Source: Guptibacillus hwajinpoensis (GTDB lineage Bacteria > Bacillota > Bacilli > Bacillales > Guptibacillaceae). From it: a stretch of DNA of 64,000 nt. The stretch spans positions 287,204 to 351,203 of the forward strand of contig NZ_JAIVAE010000006.1 in the NCBI RefSeq assembly GCF_020171785.1, written 5' to 3'. Positions 16,572 to 25,749 of the stretch are shown here, one piece after another. The translations under genes were made by a program, and so were the position numbers. Each line of letters starts with the position of its first letter. Position 1 is the stretch's first letter. A model generated the notes under the pieces. It made no database searches. It had not been told where the DNA came from and saw nothing but the letters and a program-made list of their open reading frames with translations.

Positions 16572-17419
16572 GATGTCTTTTTTCGAAAACGGTATAAGAA
16601 AAATAAACCGATGATCAGAAGAGGTAAAAGAATGGGAGAAAGACCAATTAATAGAACGATTGTTTTGGAGAAAAACGCAACCAGTCTGTTTGATGTGGTT
16701 AGAAAGAGATGTTTGGCTTCAGAAAGTGTTTCGAAATCCTTTTTGGGAACCGGTCGTTTCGTTTGTTCAAGCGAGATTGTTATAGTAGAATAATCGCTTT
16801 GATTATCGAGATAATTGATTTGCCCTTTCAACTGTTCGACCTCTTCCTGTACACGAGAAAGTTCATTTGATATGGCTAACAGGTCGCCTGTTTTTGTTGC
16901 TTCGTTTAGAAATGATTCAAGTTTCTGTTGAACGGCTTCCTTTGCCTTTAATCGAGAAGATAGATCGACGTAATTTTCTGTTACATCCTTACTAGTAATG
17001 GATTTTTGCGGTTCTCCTTTTGTGAGAGTTTCTACCTTGCGTAGATAAGCGTCAAATTGAGATTGAGGAATACGAATGGTCATTGAGCCAATATAGGCGT
17101 TTTCCTCTGAAAAAGTGCTTTCTTCCACAACATAACCTTCAAATCGTTTGGTCGATTTCTTAATTAGATCAATTGTTTGTGTTAAATCTTCCACAGTTAA
17201 GAAAAGGTTAGCGTTAAAAATCACTTTGCGTTCTTTTAGCAATGGAGGCATTTCTTGTTTCTCTTCCTCAGACGACCTGTTTTCTTTTGCTCCACCACTA
17301 TCACGGTTTTGTTCAGTGAAATGTTCAGTAGCCTGATCACTGGAGCTGTTTTCTTCATTTGAACTGCAACCAGCTAGCATTAAAATAGAAGTAAGGATTA
17401 CAAAAAGCCATCTTTTCAT
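16553..17419 (-). CDS. DUF4349 lipoprotein
   Basis: A protein of 288 residues. The lipobox LAGC puts the lipid-modified Cys at residue 18. An acidic low-complexity linker (about 20-60) leads to a DUF4349 domain with FNANLFLTVEDL, IGSMTIRIPQSQFDAYLRKVETL and a long coiled coil (NELSRVQEEVEQLKGQINYLDNQS). Near the C-terminus lies a transmembrane helix (ILLIGLSPILLPLLIIGLFFL) with a basic tail. It is anchored at both ends in the outer face of the membrane. The family has no settled function. A clear AGGCAATCGC-type RBS region precedes the ATG. Confidence 0.88.
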   Translation of the reverse strand: MKRWLFVILTSILMLAGCSSNEENSSSDQATEHFTEQNRDSGGAKENRSSEEEKQEMPPLLKERKVIFNANLFLTVEDLTQTIDLIKKSTKRFEGYVVEESTFSEENAYIGSMTIRIPQSQFDAYLRKVETLTKGEPQKSITSKDVTENYVDLSSRLKAKEAVQQKLESFLNEATKTGDLLAISNELSRVQEEVEQLKGQINYLDNQSDYSTITISLEQTKRPVPKKDFETLSEAKHLFLTTSNRLVAFFSKTIVLLIGLSPILLPLLIIGLFFLYRFRKKTSKKPAQ

Positions 17420-17530
17420 AGCGATTGCCTCCGCTTCAGTTATTTGTGAATTAGACGGGATGAGAACTGCTTAGGTTACCGTTTCCATGATATGATAAAA
17501 AGTAACTGACTCAAAAAGGAGTTGCCTTTT

Positions 17531-18616
17531 GTGCTTTCAATCTTTGAAAATGCGAATATTATCGATTTGGTGATAACCGTTTCTGTTATACTAGGTCTTT
17601 TTCTAATTCGATTTCTCATTAAATTATGGCTGACAAAAAGGGAAACAGAAGAGGAGTATCCAAATGGAATCCGTCCAGCCTTCTTATCATTTATCAATTG
17701 GACTACAGGGTACGCCATTCTGTTATTTGTATTACTTTATTACTCTGATAACAGCTGGATGTTTAGTCCCTTGGTTGCTATTGGAAAGGTAGAAATTTCT
17801 CTCTTTCTTATTTTAATTGCCCTATTTATTATTACGCTTGCAAACCGAATCTCGAAAATCGCAACATCCTTCCTGATGCCCCCTGTTTATGATCGTTACA
17901 GTTTGGATACAGGACTGCAATTTACATTTAATCGGATTTTTCACTATACGTTAATGGTCGTAGCAGTCGTTATTAGTTTAACGACAGTAGGGATTGATCT
18001 TAGTGCATTAACCGTATTTGCAGGTGTTCTAGGCGTAGGAATTGGTTTTGGCATGCAAAATATCGCAAATAACTTTATCTCTGGTTTAATCATTTTATTT
18101 GAACGGCCAATTAAAGTAGGCGATCGTGTCATTATTAACGACATTATTGGTGACATTGAGAAAATTAATATGCGTGCAACCATTATTCGCACGTTAGATA
18201 ATGAACGAATTATCATGCCGAATTCCTACTTCATTGAAGAACAAGTTGTCAATCATTCCTATGGCGATTCTCGGTTGCGGCTTGTCTTACCAATTGGTGT
18301 TGCATACGGATCGGATGTCGAGCTTGTTCGATCACTTCTTTTACAAGTAGCAGAAGAAGAAAAGGAACATTCGATGTATGTTCTTGAAACACCACCGCCT
18401 TTTGTGAATTTTCTTGGTTTTGGTGATTCATCGCTAGATTTTCAACTGTTTATTTGGATCTCGTCCCCAAAAGCAGCAGTAGAAACAAAAAGCAGTTTGA
18501 ATTTCCGCATCAATCGGATTCTCACAGAAAACAATGTTGAAATTCCATTTCCACAGCGAGATTTACATGTGCGTAGCTTAGATGAAAAAGTGATTCAGCA
18601 ATTAACAAAGCGATAG
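17531..18616 (+). CDS. Small-conductance mechanosensitive channel (MscS family)
   Basis: A protein of about 361 residues. Several N-terminal helices lead to the pore helix region GVLGVGIGFGMQNIANNFISGLIILFERP, the Gly/Ala-rich TM3 signature, followed by VGDRVIINDIIGDIEKINMRATIIRT (beta domain) and a cytoplasmic cage. It opens on membrane tension to release solutes after osmotic downshift. GTG 17531 is chosen, with AAAAGGAG 9 bases upstream; the in-frame TTG at 17522 lies inside the RBS. The gene is monocistronic. Confidence 0.9.
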   Translation: MLSIFENANIIDLVITVSVILGLFLIRFLIKLWLTKRETEEEYPNGIRPAFLSFINWTTGYAILLFVLLYYSDNSWMFSPLVAIGKVEISLFLILIALFIITLANRISKIATSFLMPPVYDRYSLDTGLQFTFNRIFHYTLMVVAVVISLTTVGIDLSALTVFAGVLGVGIGFGMQNIANNFISGLIILFERPIKVGDRVIINDIIGDIEKINMRATIIRTLDNERIIMPNSYFIEEQVVNHSYGDSRLRLVLPIGVAYGSDVELVRSLLLQVAEEEKEHSMYVLETPPPFVNFLGFGDSSLDFQLFIWISSPKAAVETKSSLNFRINRILTENNVEIPFPQRDLHVRSLDEKVIQQLTKR

Positions 18617-18713
18617 CGGAAACTCACATCGTTTTCACATCATTCTTACAAATTTCTTCGTAGGTTGCTGTCCATAATAGGTAGTGTAAGAACATACCTT
18701 CGAAGGGAGATTG

Positions 18714-19244
18714 ATGAAATTGAACAAATGGATGATAGGAGTTGCATCGGTTATGCTTGCGGGAGGAATTGCTGGAGCTAATGTTTATGCAGCAGATGGC
18801 GAATCAACTGAAATAGATGAGGCAGTAGTGGGGCAGGAGGAAATGGCGGGACATGATGGTCATCATGGAAAAAGAGGTCACTTTAAGGGTCACTCTGAAG
18901 AGCGCGAACTGCGAATGGAAACGGCTGAAAAGAAAGATCAGTTAATTGATCTATTACTTGATCAAGATGCAAGCGTTGACGGCGTTGACGAGCTTCAAAA
19001 AGAGCTTGCCGATCTAAATACTCAGTTGGATGCTCTAAAAGAGAAATTCACAGCTGCCCATGAAGAAAAAGAAGCGAAGATGCAAGAGTGGAAAGATAGT
19101 GGAGAACGTCCGGAGTTAACGGAAGAAGAGAAAGCTGCACGTGAAGAGGCCCATGAAGAAATGAAAGCAAACAGAGAACAGGCTTCCGAACTGGTTAAAC
19201 AAAAAAATAAGGTGCTTGATCAGCTAATTGAAAAGCTTAGCTAG
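18714..19244 (+). CDS. Secreted His-rich, acidic coiled-coil protein
   Basis: A 176-residue protein with a Sec signal peptide (MIGVASVMLAGGIAGANVYA, cleavage near residue 26-27). The mature part has a short His/Gly/Lys cluster (GHDGHHGKRGHFKGH) that could bind metal, then long charged helices rich in Glu/Lys with KEKFTAAHEEKEAKMQEW. GAAGGGAGA lies about 5 bases before ATG 18714; an in-frame TTG at 18711 is closer to it. It stands 130 bases ahead of a two-component system, and a terminator separates them. In overall design it resembles CpxP/Spy-type stress proteins, but I see no sequence motif that proves that. Confidence 0.75.
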   Translation: MKLNKWMIGVASVMLAGGIAGANVYAADGESTEIDEAVVGQEEMAGHDGHHGKRGHFKGHSEERELRMETAEKKDQLIDLLLDQDASVDGVDELQKELADLNTQLDALKEKFTAAHEEKEAKMQEWKDSGERPELTEEEKAAREEAHEEMKANREQASELVKQKNKVLDQLIEKLS

Positions 19245-19250
19245 TCATCA

Positions 19251-19281
19251 TGAGAGATAGGGAGCTTCCCTATCTCTTTTA
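19251..19281 (+). terminator. Intrinsic terminator
   Basis: GAGATAGGGA pairs with TCCCTATCTC, followed by TTTT. It separates the secreted protein from the two-component genes. Confidence 0.88.
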
Positions 19282-19374
19282 TTTACGTTGCTACTATATA
19301 GATGAATTTACTGTGTGAGAAGCGTAGGATAAAATAGGAAGAAAGTATGGAGGACGAAAGAACGGAGTGAAGAA

Positions 19375-20055
19375 ATGCCACACGTTTTTGTTATCGATGA
19401 TGAACAAAACATACGTGATATTTTAGAAAAGTATTTAAAGAAAGAAGGATTTACGGTGTCAACCTTTCAGGATGGAGCTGAAGTGTTAAGTGCTCTTAAA
19501 ACGAGTGAACCCGATTTATTCGTATTGGATATTATGATGCCTAATGTCGATGGACTTGAACTGCTTCGACGGTTAAGGAAGCAGTCTTTTATACCAGTTA
19601 TCGTCGTTTCTGCAAGGGATGAAGAACTTGATCGTATCCTGGGGCTCGAACTGGGAGCGGATGATTATTTAACAAAACCATTTAGTCCACGTGAATTGGT
19701 TGTACGGATTAAAAATATATTTAAACGGATCGATCGAGTAGAACAGGGGCAATCTTCCTATCACATTCATTTGAAAAATGTCCAATTGAATAAGAAAAAA
19801 CGACAAGTAAAAATCGATGATCAAGAATTAGCCTTAACACCAAAAGAATATGATGTACTTGCATTTCTTATTCAGAATCCCGGGCAACCATTCACAAGAG
19901 AAAAACTAATTGAAACCATTTGGGGATATCACTATGCAGGTGATGGAAGGTTGATTGATGATCTAGTCAAGCGGCTACGTAAAAAAATGGAACATGCGGA
20001 TTATCAAATCGTGACCGTCTGGGGGTATGGTTATAAAATCGATGAAGAAGCTTAA
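19375..20055 (+). CDS. OmpR/PhoB-family response regulator
   Basis: A 226-residue regulator. The receiver domain has DD at 8-9, phospho-acceptor D52 in LDIMMPNVDG and the conserved Lys in YLTKPFSP. The C-terminal winged helix starts about residue 130 (LTPKEYDVLAFLIQNPGQPFTREKLIETIWGY, ending VWGYGYKID). It acts with the sensor kinase that overlaps its 3' end. Targets are unknown; the secreted protein upstream is a plausible one. Confidence 0.93.
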   Translation: MPHVFVIDDEQNIRDILEKYLKKEGFTVSTFQDGAEVLSALKTSEPDLFVLDIMMPNVDGLELLRRLRKQSFIPVIVVSARDEELDRILGLELGADDYLTKPFSPRELVVRIKNIFKRIDRVEQGQSSYHIHLKNVQLNKKKRQVKIDDQELALTPKEYDVLAFLIQNPGQPFTREKLIETIWGYHYAGDGRLIDDLVKRLRKKMEHADYQIVTVWGYGYKIDEEA

Positions 20056-21367
20056 AATCGGCACGAAATTATTTCTAAGCTACGTGATTTTAATTGTGGT
20101 TATCCTTCTCATTACAACGGTCTCATTTCGCTATCTTTTTCAAGAATACCTTGTTCGTGAAGCGAGGGATCAACTTCAAAAAGAAGGAGTTCAAATTAGT
20201 CATATGCTTGAAGATCGAAATTGGAAAGGAAATCAGCCGCCGAATAGTTTACTGGATCGTAGAAGAATTGAAATGGCGGGTAATTTAATTTCTTCTCAAT
20301 TCATTATTTATAACCAGAATGACAGGGCGATTTATTCAAATGTCGATGATGACGTTCAATCGGAGTATGAAGAAAGTAAAGGGGAGCGATTTGTTACAGT
20401 GGAAGTGCCAATCAATGCCTCACGTGAGCAAATTGGCCGTCTTGTCCTTTTTACAAAGGTAGAGAGTTTAGAAGGCTTTAATCGAATCATCGAACAAGCC
20501 CAGGCGGTCAGCCTCTTTGTTTCTGCGGCGGTTGCGGTACTCCTTGCTGCCTGGATGCAAAGAGGCATAACAGGACCGATTCGTCTCCTGGCAAACCACA
20601 TGAGACGATTTAGTATGCGAAAGCCACAGCCTCCACTAAAACTTAAGTCAAAAGATGAAATTAATGAATTAGCGGAAACCTTCGAAGAACTAACGGATCA
20701 GCTACGAAAGAATGATTTCGACCAAAAAGAATTTCTTCAAAATGCCTCTCATGAACTCAAAACCCCTTTAATGGCAATCCAAGGGAATGCGGAAGGAATT
20801 CTAGACGACGTGATTGTCGGAGAAGAGGTGGGGCATAGTCTTGAAGTCATCGTAAATGAAACGCAGCGACTTAAGAAAATCGTGCAAGATATTTCTTATT
20901 TAACAAGACTAGAAACAGTAGAAGAGGCTTTCACCTACAAAGTAGTTGACATGCAACTTATTATGAAAGAAGCGGTGACGGCAGTAAAACCATTAGCTTA
21001 CCAGAACAAGTTAAAGCTAAAATATAATGGTGGTTGTGCGGTGTATGTAGAAGTAGACGCAGATAAAATGAAGCAAGCTTTCTTGAATATTATTGGAAAT
21101 GCCCTACGATTCGCCTCTTCTTTCATCGAAGTTCGTATGCGGAAAGAGGAAAATCAGGTTGCGATCGAAATTCAAGATGATGGTACTGGATTTGGAGAGA
21201 ATCCCGATCGTGTTTTTGAACGGTTTTATACAGGAGATCAATCTGGCTCTGGAATCGGATTAGCGATTACGAAAACAATTGTAGAAAAGCATCATGGTGA
21301 AATTTACGCAGAAAATCTTAAAAAGGGAGGAAGGGTTATCATCACGCTTCCTTTGCCACCAGGATGA
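20042..21367 (+). CDS. Sensor histidine kinase
   Basis: About 441 residues. There is a first helix near 10-30, an extracytoplasmic loop of about 120 residues, a second helix (SLFVSAAVAVLLAAW) and a HAMP region. The HisKA box FLQNASHELKTPLMAIQG carries the phospho-His, and the HATPase has NIIGNALRFA, DDGTGFG and GSGIGLAITKTIV. It overlaps the response regulator by 14 bases if ATG 20042 is used; ATG 20027 is possible, but neither has a strong RBS, which fits translational coupling. The signal is unknown; the loop has no recognisable domain. Confidence 0.92.
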   Translation: MKKLKIGTKLFLSYVILIVVILLITTVSFRYLFQEYLVREARDQLQKEGVQISHMLEDRNWKGNQPPNSLLDRRRIEMAGNLISSQFIIYNQNDRAIYSNVDDDVQSEYEESKGERFVTVEVPINASREQIGRLVLFTKVESLEGFNRIIEQAQAVSLFVSAAVAVLLAAWMQRGITGPIRLLANHMRRFSMRKPQPPLKLKSKDEINELAETFEELTDQLRKNDFDQKEFLQNASHELKTPLMAIQGNAEGILDDVIVGEEVGHSLEVIVNETQRLKKIVQDISYLTRLETVEEAFTYKVVDMQLIMKEAVTAVKPLAYQNKLKLKYNGGCAVYVEVDADKMKQAFLNIIGNALRFASSFIEVRMRKEENQVAIEIQDDGTGFGENPDRVFERFYTGDQSGSGIGLAITKTIVEKHHGEIYAENLKKGGRVIITLPLPPG

Positions 21368-21372
21368 AGGTA

Positions 21373-21495
21373 TTACGTTTTGTGTTCATATAATTTTTGT
21401 AGAATTTCTTTGCTTTCTTCTTCGCTTAGAAGACCGAATTTCTGACAGAGCTGTGTGTAGCCAGCAAGCTTCTTAAAGCATGTCGTTTTTTTCAT
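21373..21495 (-). CDS. Small protein of 40 residues, unknown function
   Basis: The frame reads MKKTTCFKKLAG.. and ends ..ILQKLYEHKT. AAAGGTGAG lies 6 bases before the ATG, and the composition (amphipathic helix GLLSEEESKEILQKLY, two Cys) looks coding. It is convergent with the kinase gene and divergent from the riboswitch. I do not recognise the family. No terminator is obvious past its stop. Confidence 0.55.
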   Translation of the reverse strand: MKKTTCFKKLAGYTQLCQKFGLLSEEESKEILQKLYEHKT

Positions 21496-21727
21496 CACAC
21501 TCACCTTTCTTTCCTTTGGGAAACTTTTTTAGGTGTTAACAATATATGCTTAAACGAAGTGATTGTGATAGGTGTTTGTCTTTAAAGTTGAAATAAATTC
21601 TCGTCAATGTAACAATAGAGCTTGTGCAAAAACGATGGGTCATGTAAGATGGTGTTATCAATATTTAGTAGTTAGATAATGTTTTTTATACTATATATAG
21701 GGTAAATCTTAAATAATTAAATAGTTG
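21496..21727 (+). promoter_or_regulatory. AT-rich promoter region of the riboswitch/RNR operon
   Basis: This 232-base gap has no credible ORF. A TATACT box near 21690, with TTAGTA about 16 bases earlier, is the best sigma-A candidate for the riboswitch transcript. The region to its left presumably also drives the small minus-strand gene. Confidence 0.35.
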
Positions 21728-21883
21728 AGTATGCGGTGTCGTAGAACGACTTAAAAGGGAATCCGGTCTGAATCCGGAGCTGTCCCCGCAACTGTCGTGT
21801 GGACGAGGCAAGAAACCACTGGAGAATAATCTGGGAAGGTTTGCCAAGGACGAAGCACAAGCCAGTAGACCTGCCGTGTACTC
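21728..21883 (+). ncRNA. Cobalamin (B12) riboswitch aptamer
   Basis: Landmarks of the AdoCbl aptamer are present in order: GGTGTCGTAGAACGAC-like 5' part, AAAAGGGAATCCGGT, GAATCCGGAGCTGTCCCCGC, then the B12 box AAGCCAGTAGACCTGCC at 21859-21875. The outer stem P1 forms between 21728-21737 and 21874-21883 (10 pairs with wobbles). Cobalamin binding normally switches the downstream gene off. Here that gene is a B12-independent ribonucleotide reductase. Confidence 0.95.
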
Positions 21884-21971
21884 AAAACGTTTCTATTCTT
21901 CGGGGATTGAGGGTGAGAGATGGCATCGGAAATGTGTACATTTGTGCACGTCTAACTTGTCGTTTTCTCCA

Positions 21972-22001
21972 GGCTCACTCTGCTAAGAGTGAGCCTTTTA
22001 T
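21972..22001 (+). terminator. Riboswitch expression platform terminator
   Basis: GGCTCACTCT pairs with AGAGTGAGCC around GCTA, then TTTTATA. It lies between the B12 aptamer and the start codon at 22024, as expected for ligand-controlled transcription termination. Confidence 0.88.
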
Positions 22002-22023
22002 AATGAAAAAAGGAGAGAGGTTA

Positions 22024-24255
22024 ATGAGCACAGTGGTTGATACGAAGTTAACAAAATTAATAGAGGAAGTAAACGTTATTCTAAATGACTATCATTTGCA
22101 GACAAGTGAAAGCTTCCTTGCGAAAACAATAAAGGGCCTAACAGAAAAAGGTACGCAAAACGAGATTGACAATATCCTTGTGTTAAATGCATTGGAACGA
22201 ATTACGGCAGAGGAGCCTGATTGGACTTATGTGGCGGCAGCTTTTCATCTACGTACGCTTTACCGGAATTCTCTTCGTAACCGAAATGAAAAGGAAGTAT
22301 ACGGGAAAGGAAACTTTTATCGGCTTCTACAACAGCTAACGAAGAAAGGGATTTATAACGAAGCCCTTCTTCAATCTTATTCGAAAAAGGAAGTGGATCA
22401 GGTAGCGACGTTCATCACTCCAACACGAGATCGTCTTTTTACATACATTGGCCTTCGTACACTTGCAGATCGCTATCTTGCTACCGATCATGAAAAAAAT
22501 GTGTATGAATTGCCGCAAGAACGCTTTCTTGTCATTGCGATGACACTGATGATGAATGAACCGAAAGAAAAGCGACTCCACTTCATTGAAGAAGCTTACT
22601 GGGCGTTATCCAATCTCTATATGACCGTAGCGACGCCAACCCTTTCAAATGCTGGTAAAAGTTACGGCCAGCTTAGCTCGTGCTTTATTGATACAGTGGA
22701 TGACAGCCTTCGCGGTATTTACGACAGCAATACGGATGTCGCAACCGTATCGAAAAATGGTGGTGGGATTGGCGCATATCTTGGGAAAATCCGTTCCCGT
22801 GGAAGTGATATCAAAGGATTTAAAGGGAATTCATCAGGTGTTTTGCCTTGGATGAAGCAACTAAACAATACAGCCGTTAGCGTGGATCAATTAGGTCAGC
22901 GCCAGGGCGCTGTTGCCGTTTACCTCGATGTCTGGCACAAAGATGTTTTTGAATTCCTTGATGCCAAGCTTAATAATGGAGACGAGCGCATGAGGACGCA
23001 TGACCTTTTTACCGGTCTTTGCATTCCAGACCTTTTTATGGAAGCGGTAGAAGACCGGTCAGACTGGCATTTGTTTGATCCGCATGAAGTTCGTCAGGTG
23101 ATGGGGTTCTCTCTTGAAGATGCTTATGACAAAGAAAAAGGAGCAGGAGAATTTCGCATGAAATATGCGTTGTGCGTCAATCACCCTGAACTATCAAGAA
23201 AAACCGTTCCAGCGATTGAAGTTATGAAGCGTGTCATGAAATCTCAATTGGAAACAGGTACGCCGTACATGTTCTATCGCGACACGGTTAATCGCGCAAA
23301 TCCGAATAAGCATGCCGGGATGATCTATGCTTCAAACCTTTGTACGGAGATTATGCAAAATATGAGTGCAACGACCGTTGAAGAGGAAATCACGAAAGAC
23401 GGTAAAATTATCATTACGAAAACCCCTGGTGATTACGTCGTTTGTAATCTATCAAGTATTAATCTTGGGCGTGCTGTGACGGCCGATGCGCTTGAGCGGT
23501 TAATTCCAATTCAGGTAAGGATGCTTGATAACGTCATCGACATTAACACCATTGAAGTCCCTCAAGCACAGCTAACAAATGAGAAATACCGAAGTATCGG
23601 TCTTGGAACGTTTGGTTGGCATCACTTACTGGCGAAAAAGGGGATTGTCTGGGAAAGTCATGAAGCAGCAAACTATGCAGATGAACTCTATGAAACAATT
23701 AATTACCTAACCATCCAGGCGAGCCATGAGCTGGCGGTTGAAAAAGGGAGTTATTCACTTTTTGAAGGGTCTGATTGGCAAAATGGGGAGTACTTTACAA
23801 AGCGCGGTTATACGAATGAAAAATGGAGCGCACTGAAAGAAAAAGTTCAGTCAAGTGGTGTTAGAAATGCTTATTTACTAGCTGTTGCGCCAAACAGTTC
23901 AACGAGTTTAATAGCCGGATCAACCGCTTCAATTGATCCGATTTTCCAAAAGGAATATTCAGAGGAAAAAAAGAATTATAAAATTCCCGTAACGGCACCT
24001 GACCTTTCCCCTGAAACAACTTGGTATTACAAGTCGGCGTATCACATTGATCAGCTGTGGAGTATTGAGCAAAATGCGGCAAGACAGCGCCATGTCGATC
24101 AGTCGATTTCATTTAATATTTATGTGCAGAGCACGGTGAAAGCAAAGGACTTGCTCAACATTCACCTAACGGCGTGGAGAAAAGGACTGAAGACAACGTA
24201 TTACACTAGGAGTACTTCAGTAGAGATCGATGACTGTGAAAGCTGCGCAAGTTAA
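22024..24255 (+). CDS. nrdA: Class I ribonucleoside-diphosphate reductase, alpha subunit
   Basis: About 743 residues. It reduces ribonucleoside diphosphates for DNA synthesis together with the beta subunit that follows. The active-site Cys residues are visible in SSCFIDTVDDS, SNLCTEI (radical Cys and Glu) and VVCNLSSIN; the C-terminal redox pair is CESC. The Tyr pair for radical transfer lies near TYYTRS. There is no N-terminal ATP-cone (no VTKRDG-like segment), so overall activity regulation by dATP may be absent. It is not the B. subtilis NrdE type, and no nrdI lies next to it. ATG 22024 follows AAAGGAGAGAGG; the frame that continues upstream runs through the riboswitch and is not coding. 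Confidence 0.92.
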   Translation: MSTVVDTKLTKLIEEVNVILNDYHLQTSESFLAKTIKGLTEKGTQNEIDNILVLNALERITAEEPDWTYVAAAFHLRTLYRNSLRNRNEKEVYGKGNFYRLLQQLTKKGIYNEALLQSYSKKEVDQVATFITPTRDRLFTYIGLRTLADRYLATDHEKNVYELPQERFLVIAMTLMMNEPKEKRLHFIEEAYWALSNLYMTVATPTLSNAGKSYGQLSSCFIDTVDDSLRGIYDSNTDVATVSKNGGGIGAYLGKIRSRGSDIKGFKGNSSGVLPWMKQLNNTAVSVDQLGQRQGAVAVYLDVWHKDVFEFLDAKLNNGDERMRTHDLFTGLCIPDLFMEAVEDRSDWHLFDPHEVRQVMGFSLEDAYDKEKGAGEFRMKYALCVNHPELSRKTVPAIEVMKRVMKSQLETGTPYMFYRDTVNRANPNKHAGMIYASNLCTEIMQNMSATTVEEEITKDGKIIITKTPGDYVVCNLSSINLGRAVTADALERLIPIQVRMLDNVIDINTIEVPQAQLTNEKYRSIGLGTFGWHHLLAKKGIVWESHEAANYADELYETINYLTIQASHELAVEKGSYSLFEGSDWQNGEYFTKRGYTNEKWSALKEKVQSSGVRNAYLLAVAPNSSTSLIAGSTASIDPIFQKEYSEEKKNYKIPVTAPDLSPETTWYYKSAYHIDQLWSIEQNAARQRHVDQSISFNIYVQSTVKAKDLLNIHLTAWRKGLKTTYYTRSTSVEIDDCESCAS

Positions 24256-24269
24256 AGGAGGAGATCAAA

Positions 24270-25307
24270 GTGGGAACGATACAGAAAAGAAAACTCTATG
24301 ACGTGTCTGCACCAAATAGCTCGACGGGCATAATAAACGGTGAGAGTTCAAATGTTCTAAATTGGGATGATGTCCGCTTTAGCTGGGCGTATCCGATGTA
24401 TAAAAATATGCTAGGAAACTTTTGGACACCGTTCGAAATCAACATGTCAAACGACGTAAAGCAATGGGAAATATTAAATGAAGATGAGCAAGATACGTTT
24501 AAGAAAATCATTGGACTTCTCGCTTTTCTAGACTCAATTCAAACCGACTACTCGAGTAAAGTAGCAGATTATTTAACAGATTCAAGTTTATCTGCGCTCA
24601 TGCAAGTGCTTTCCTTTCAGGAAGTTGTGCACAATCAGTCTTATAGCTATGTGCTTTCTTCGATTGTCAATAAACAGGAGCAGGATCGGATCTTTGAATA
24701 CTGGAAGCATGATGAGGTGCTCTTAGAACGGAATCAATTTATTGCCGCCGGATATGAGGCATTTGTAGAAGATCCATCACCACAAACGTTTTTTGAATCG
24801 ATCGTGTATGACATTATCCTGGAAGGACTTTTCTTCTATGCCGGTTTTGCTTTCTTTTATAACCTTGCTCGTAATCAAAAAATGGTATCAACTTCAACAA
24901 TGATCAATTACATTAACCGGGATGAACAGCTTCACGTCACGTTGTTCGTAAACATCGTGAAGGAACTTTTCAAAGAGCACCCTGAGCTTAATACGGAAAA
25001 GAACCATGCTTTCATTACAAACACCTTCCGAGAAGCGGCTGAGCTTGAGATTAAATGGGGAGAGTATATTATTGGTGATCGCTTTCCTGGTATTACAATG
25101 AATGAACTAAGCGACTATATTAAATTCATGGCCAATACCCGCGTAAACCAGCTAGGCATCGAGCGTCCTTTTGAAGGATATCGGGAGAATCCAATGAGAT
25201 GGATCAAAGCATATGCCGATGTGAATGCTGGAAAAAGTGATTTCTTTGAACAGAAGTCACGTCAGTATACAAAAGTTTCTGATGATAATGGGTTTGATGA
25301 TTTATAA
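24270..25307 (+). CDS. nrdB: Class I ribonucleoside-diphosphate reductase, beta subunit
   Basis: A 345-residue radical-generating subunit. Metal ligands and the radical Tyr can be read off: Asp in LDSIQTD, Glu and His in FQEVVHNQSY with the Tyr right after, Glu in ILEGLFFYAGF, and Glu/His in NRDEQLHVTL. All six ligands and the Tyr are kept, so a Tyr-radical enzyme (Fe or Mn) is expected. The GTG start has AAAGGAGGAGATC upstream, 14 bases after the nrdA stop. The C-terminal NGFDDL is the probable alpha-binding tail. The operon ends with a strong terminator. Confidence 0.92.
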   Translation: MGTIQKRKLYDVSAPNSSTGIINGESSNVLNWDDVRFSWAYPMYKNMLGNFWTPFEINMSNDVKQWEILNEDEQDTFKKIIGLLAFLDSIQTDYSSKVADYLTDSSLSALMQVLSFQEVVHNQSYSYVLSSIVNKQEQDRIFEYWKHDEVLLERNQFIAAGYEAFVEDPSPQTFFESIVYDIILEGLFFYAGFAFFYNLARNQKMVSTSTMINYINRDEQLHVTLFVNIVKELFKEHPELNTEKNHAFITNTFREAAELEIKWGEYIIGDRFPGITMNELSDYIKFMANTRVNQLGIERPFEGYRENPMRWIKAYADVNAGKSDFFEQKSRQYTKVSDDNGFDDL

Positions 25308-25315
25308 ATCGACCG

Positions 25316-25347
25316 AAAAAGGAGGGAGTATAGTTCCCTCCTTTTTA
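25316..25347 (+). terminator. Intrinsic terminator
   Basis: AAAAAGGAGGGA pairs with TCCCTCCTTTTT. It ends the RNR operon. Confidence 0.93.
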
Positions 25348-25422
25348 TTCTAATCCAAGCACGGTTAAGCTGTCCCCCCCAGTAAATTAATAAAGAAGCG
25401 ATTTATGAAGAAGGGGAGATTG

Positions 25423-25749
25423 ATGTTGGCAAACGATTATCAACGAATTATTTATGGCGGTGGCTCTATGATTCCAGGTGGATGGAATTTTCCACAACAA
25501 TGGGTAGGACCAGGCGGACTTCCTCCTGGATACAATGGAGGAGGATGGGTACAGCCTTACCCCCAGCCTTATCCTCAACAACAACCTTGGCTTGGACCTG
25601 GTGGACTGCCGCCAACCCAGCACCATCTTTATCAACAGTGTTTGAATAACTGCTATCAAAATTATGGTCAAAATGATCAGATGTACCAGGCGTGTGTCTA
25701 TCAATGTATGAGGCAATATGGCTACCGAGATGGGGGCTGCTGTCCCTGA
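25423..25749 (+). CDS. Small Gly/Pro/Tyr-rich protein with Cys-rich tail, coat-like
   Basis: About 108 residues. The first 65 are GGGSMIPGGWNFPQQW- and GPGGLPP-type repeats (WVGPGGLPPGYNGGG, then PWLGPGGLPPTQ), with a PYPQPYPQQQ spacer. The tail has two CxxxC pairs (CLNNC, CVYQC) and ends GGCCP. There is no signal peptide. The composition is like spore coat or exosporium proteins that crosslink through Tyr and Cys, but that is inference. ATG 25423 follows AAGGGGAGA; ATG 25405 upstream is an alternative. Confidence 0.7.
   Translation: MLANDYQRIIYGGGSMIPGGWNFPQQWVGPGGLPPGYNGGGWVQPYPQPYPQQQPWLGPGGLPPTQHHLYQQCLNNCYQNYGQNDQMYQACVYQCMRQYGYRDGGCCP

Noticed and set aside
21799..22023. Open frame continuing upstream of nrdA
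   Set aside because: It runs through the cobalamin aptamer and its terminator; the strong RBS and family N-terminus start at 22024.
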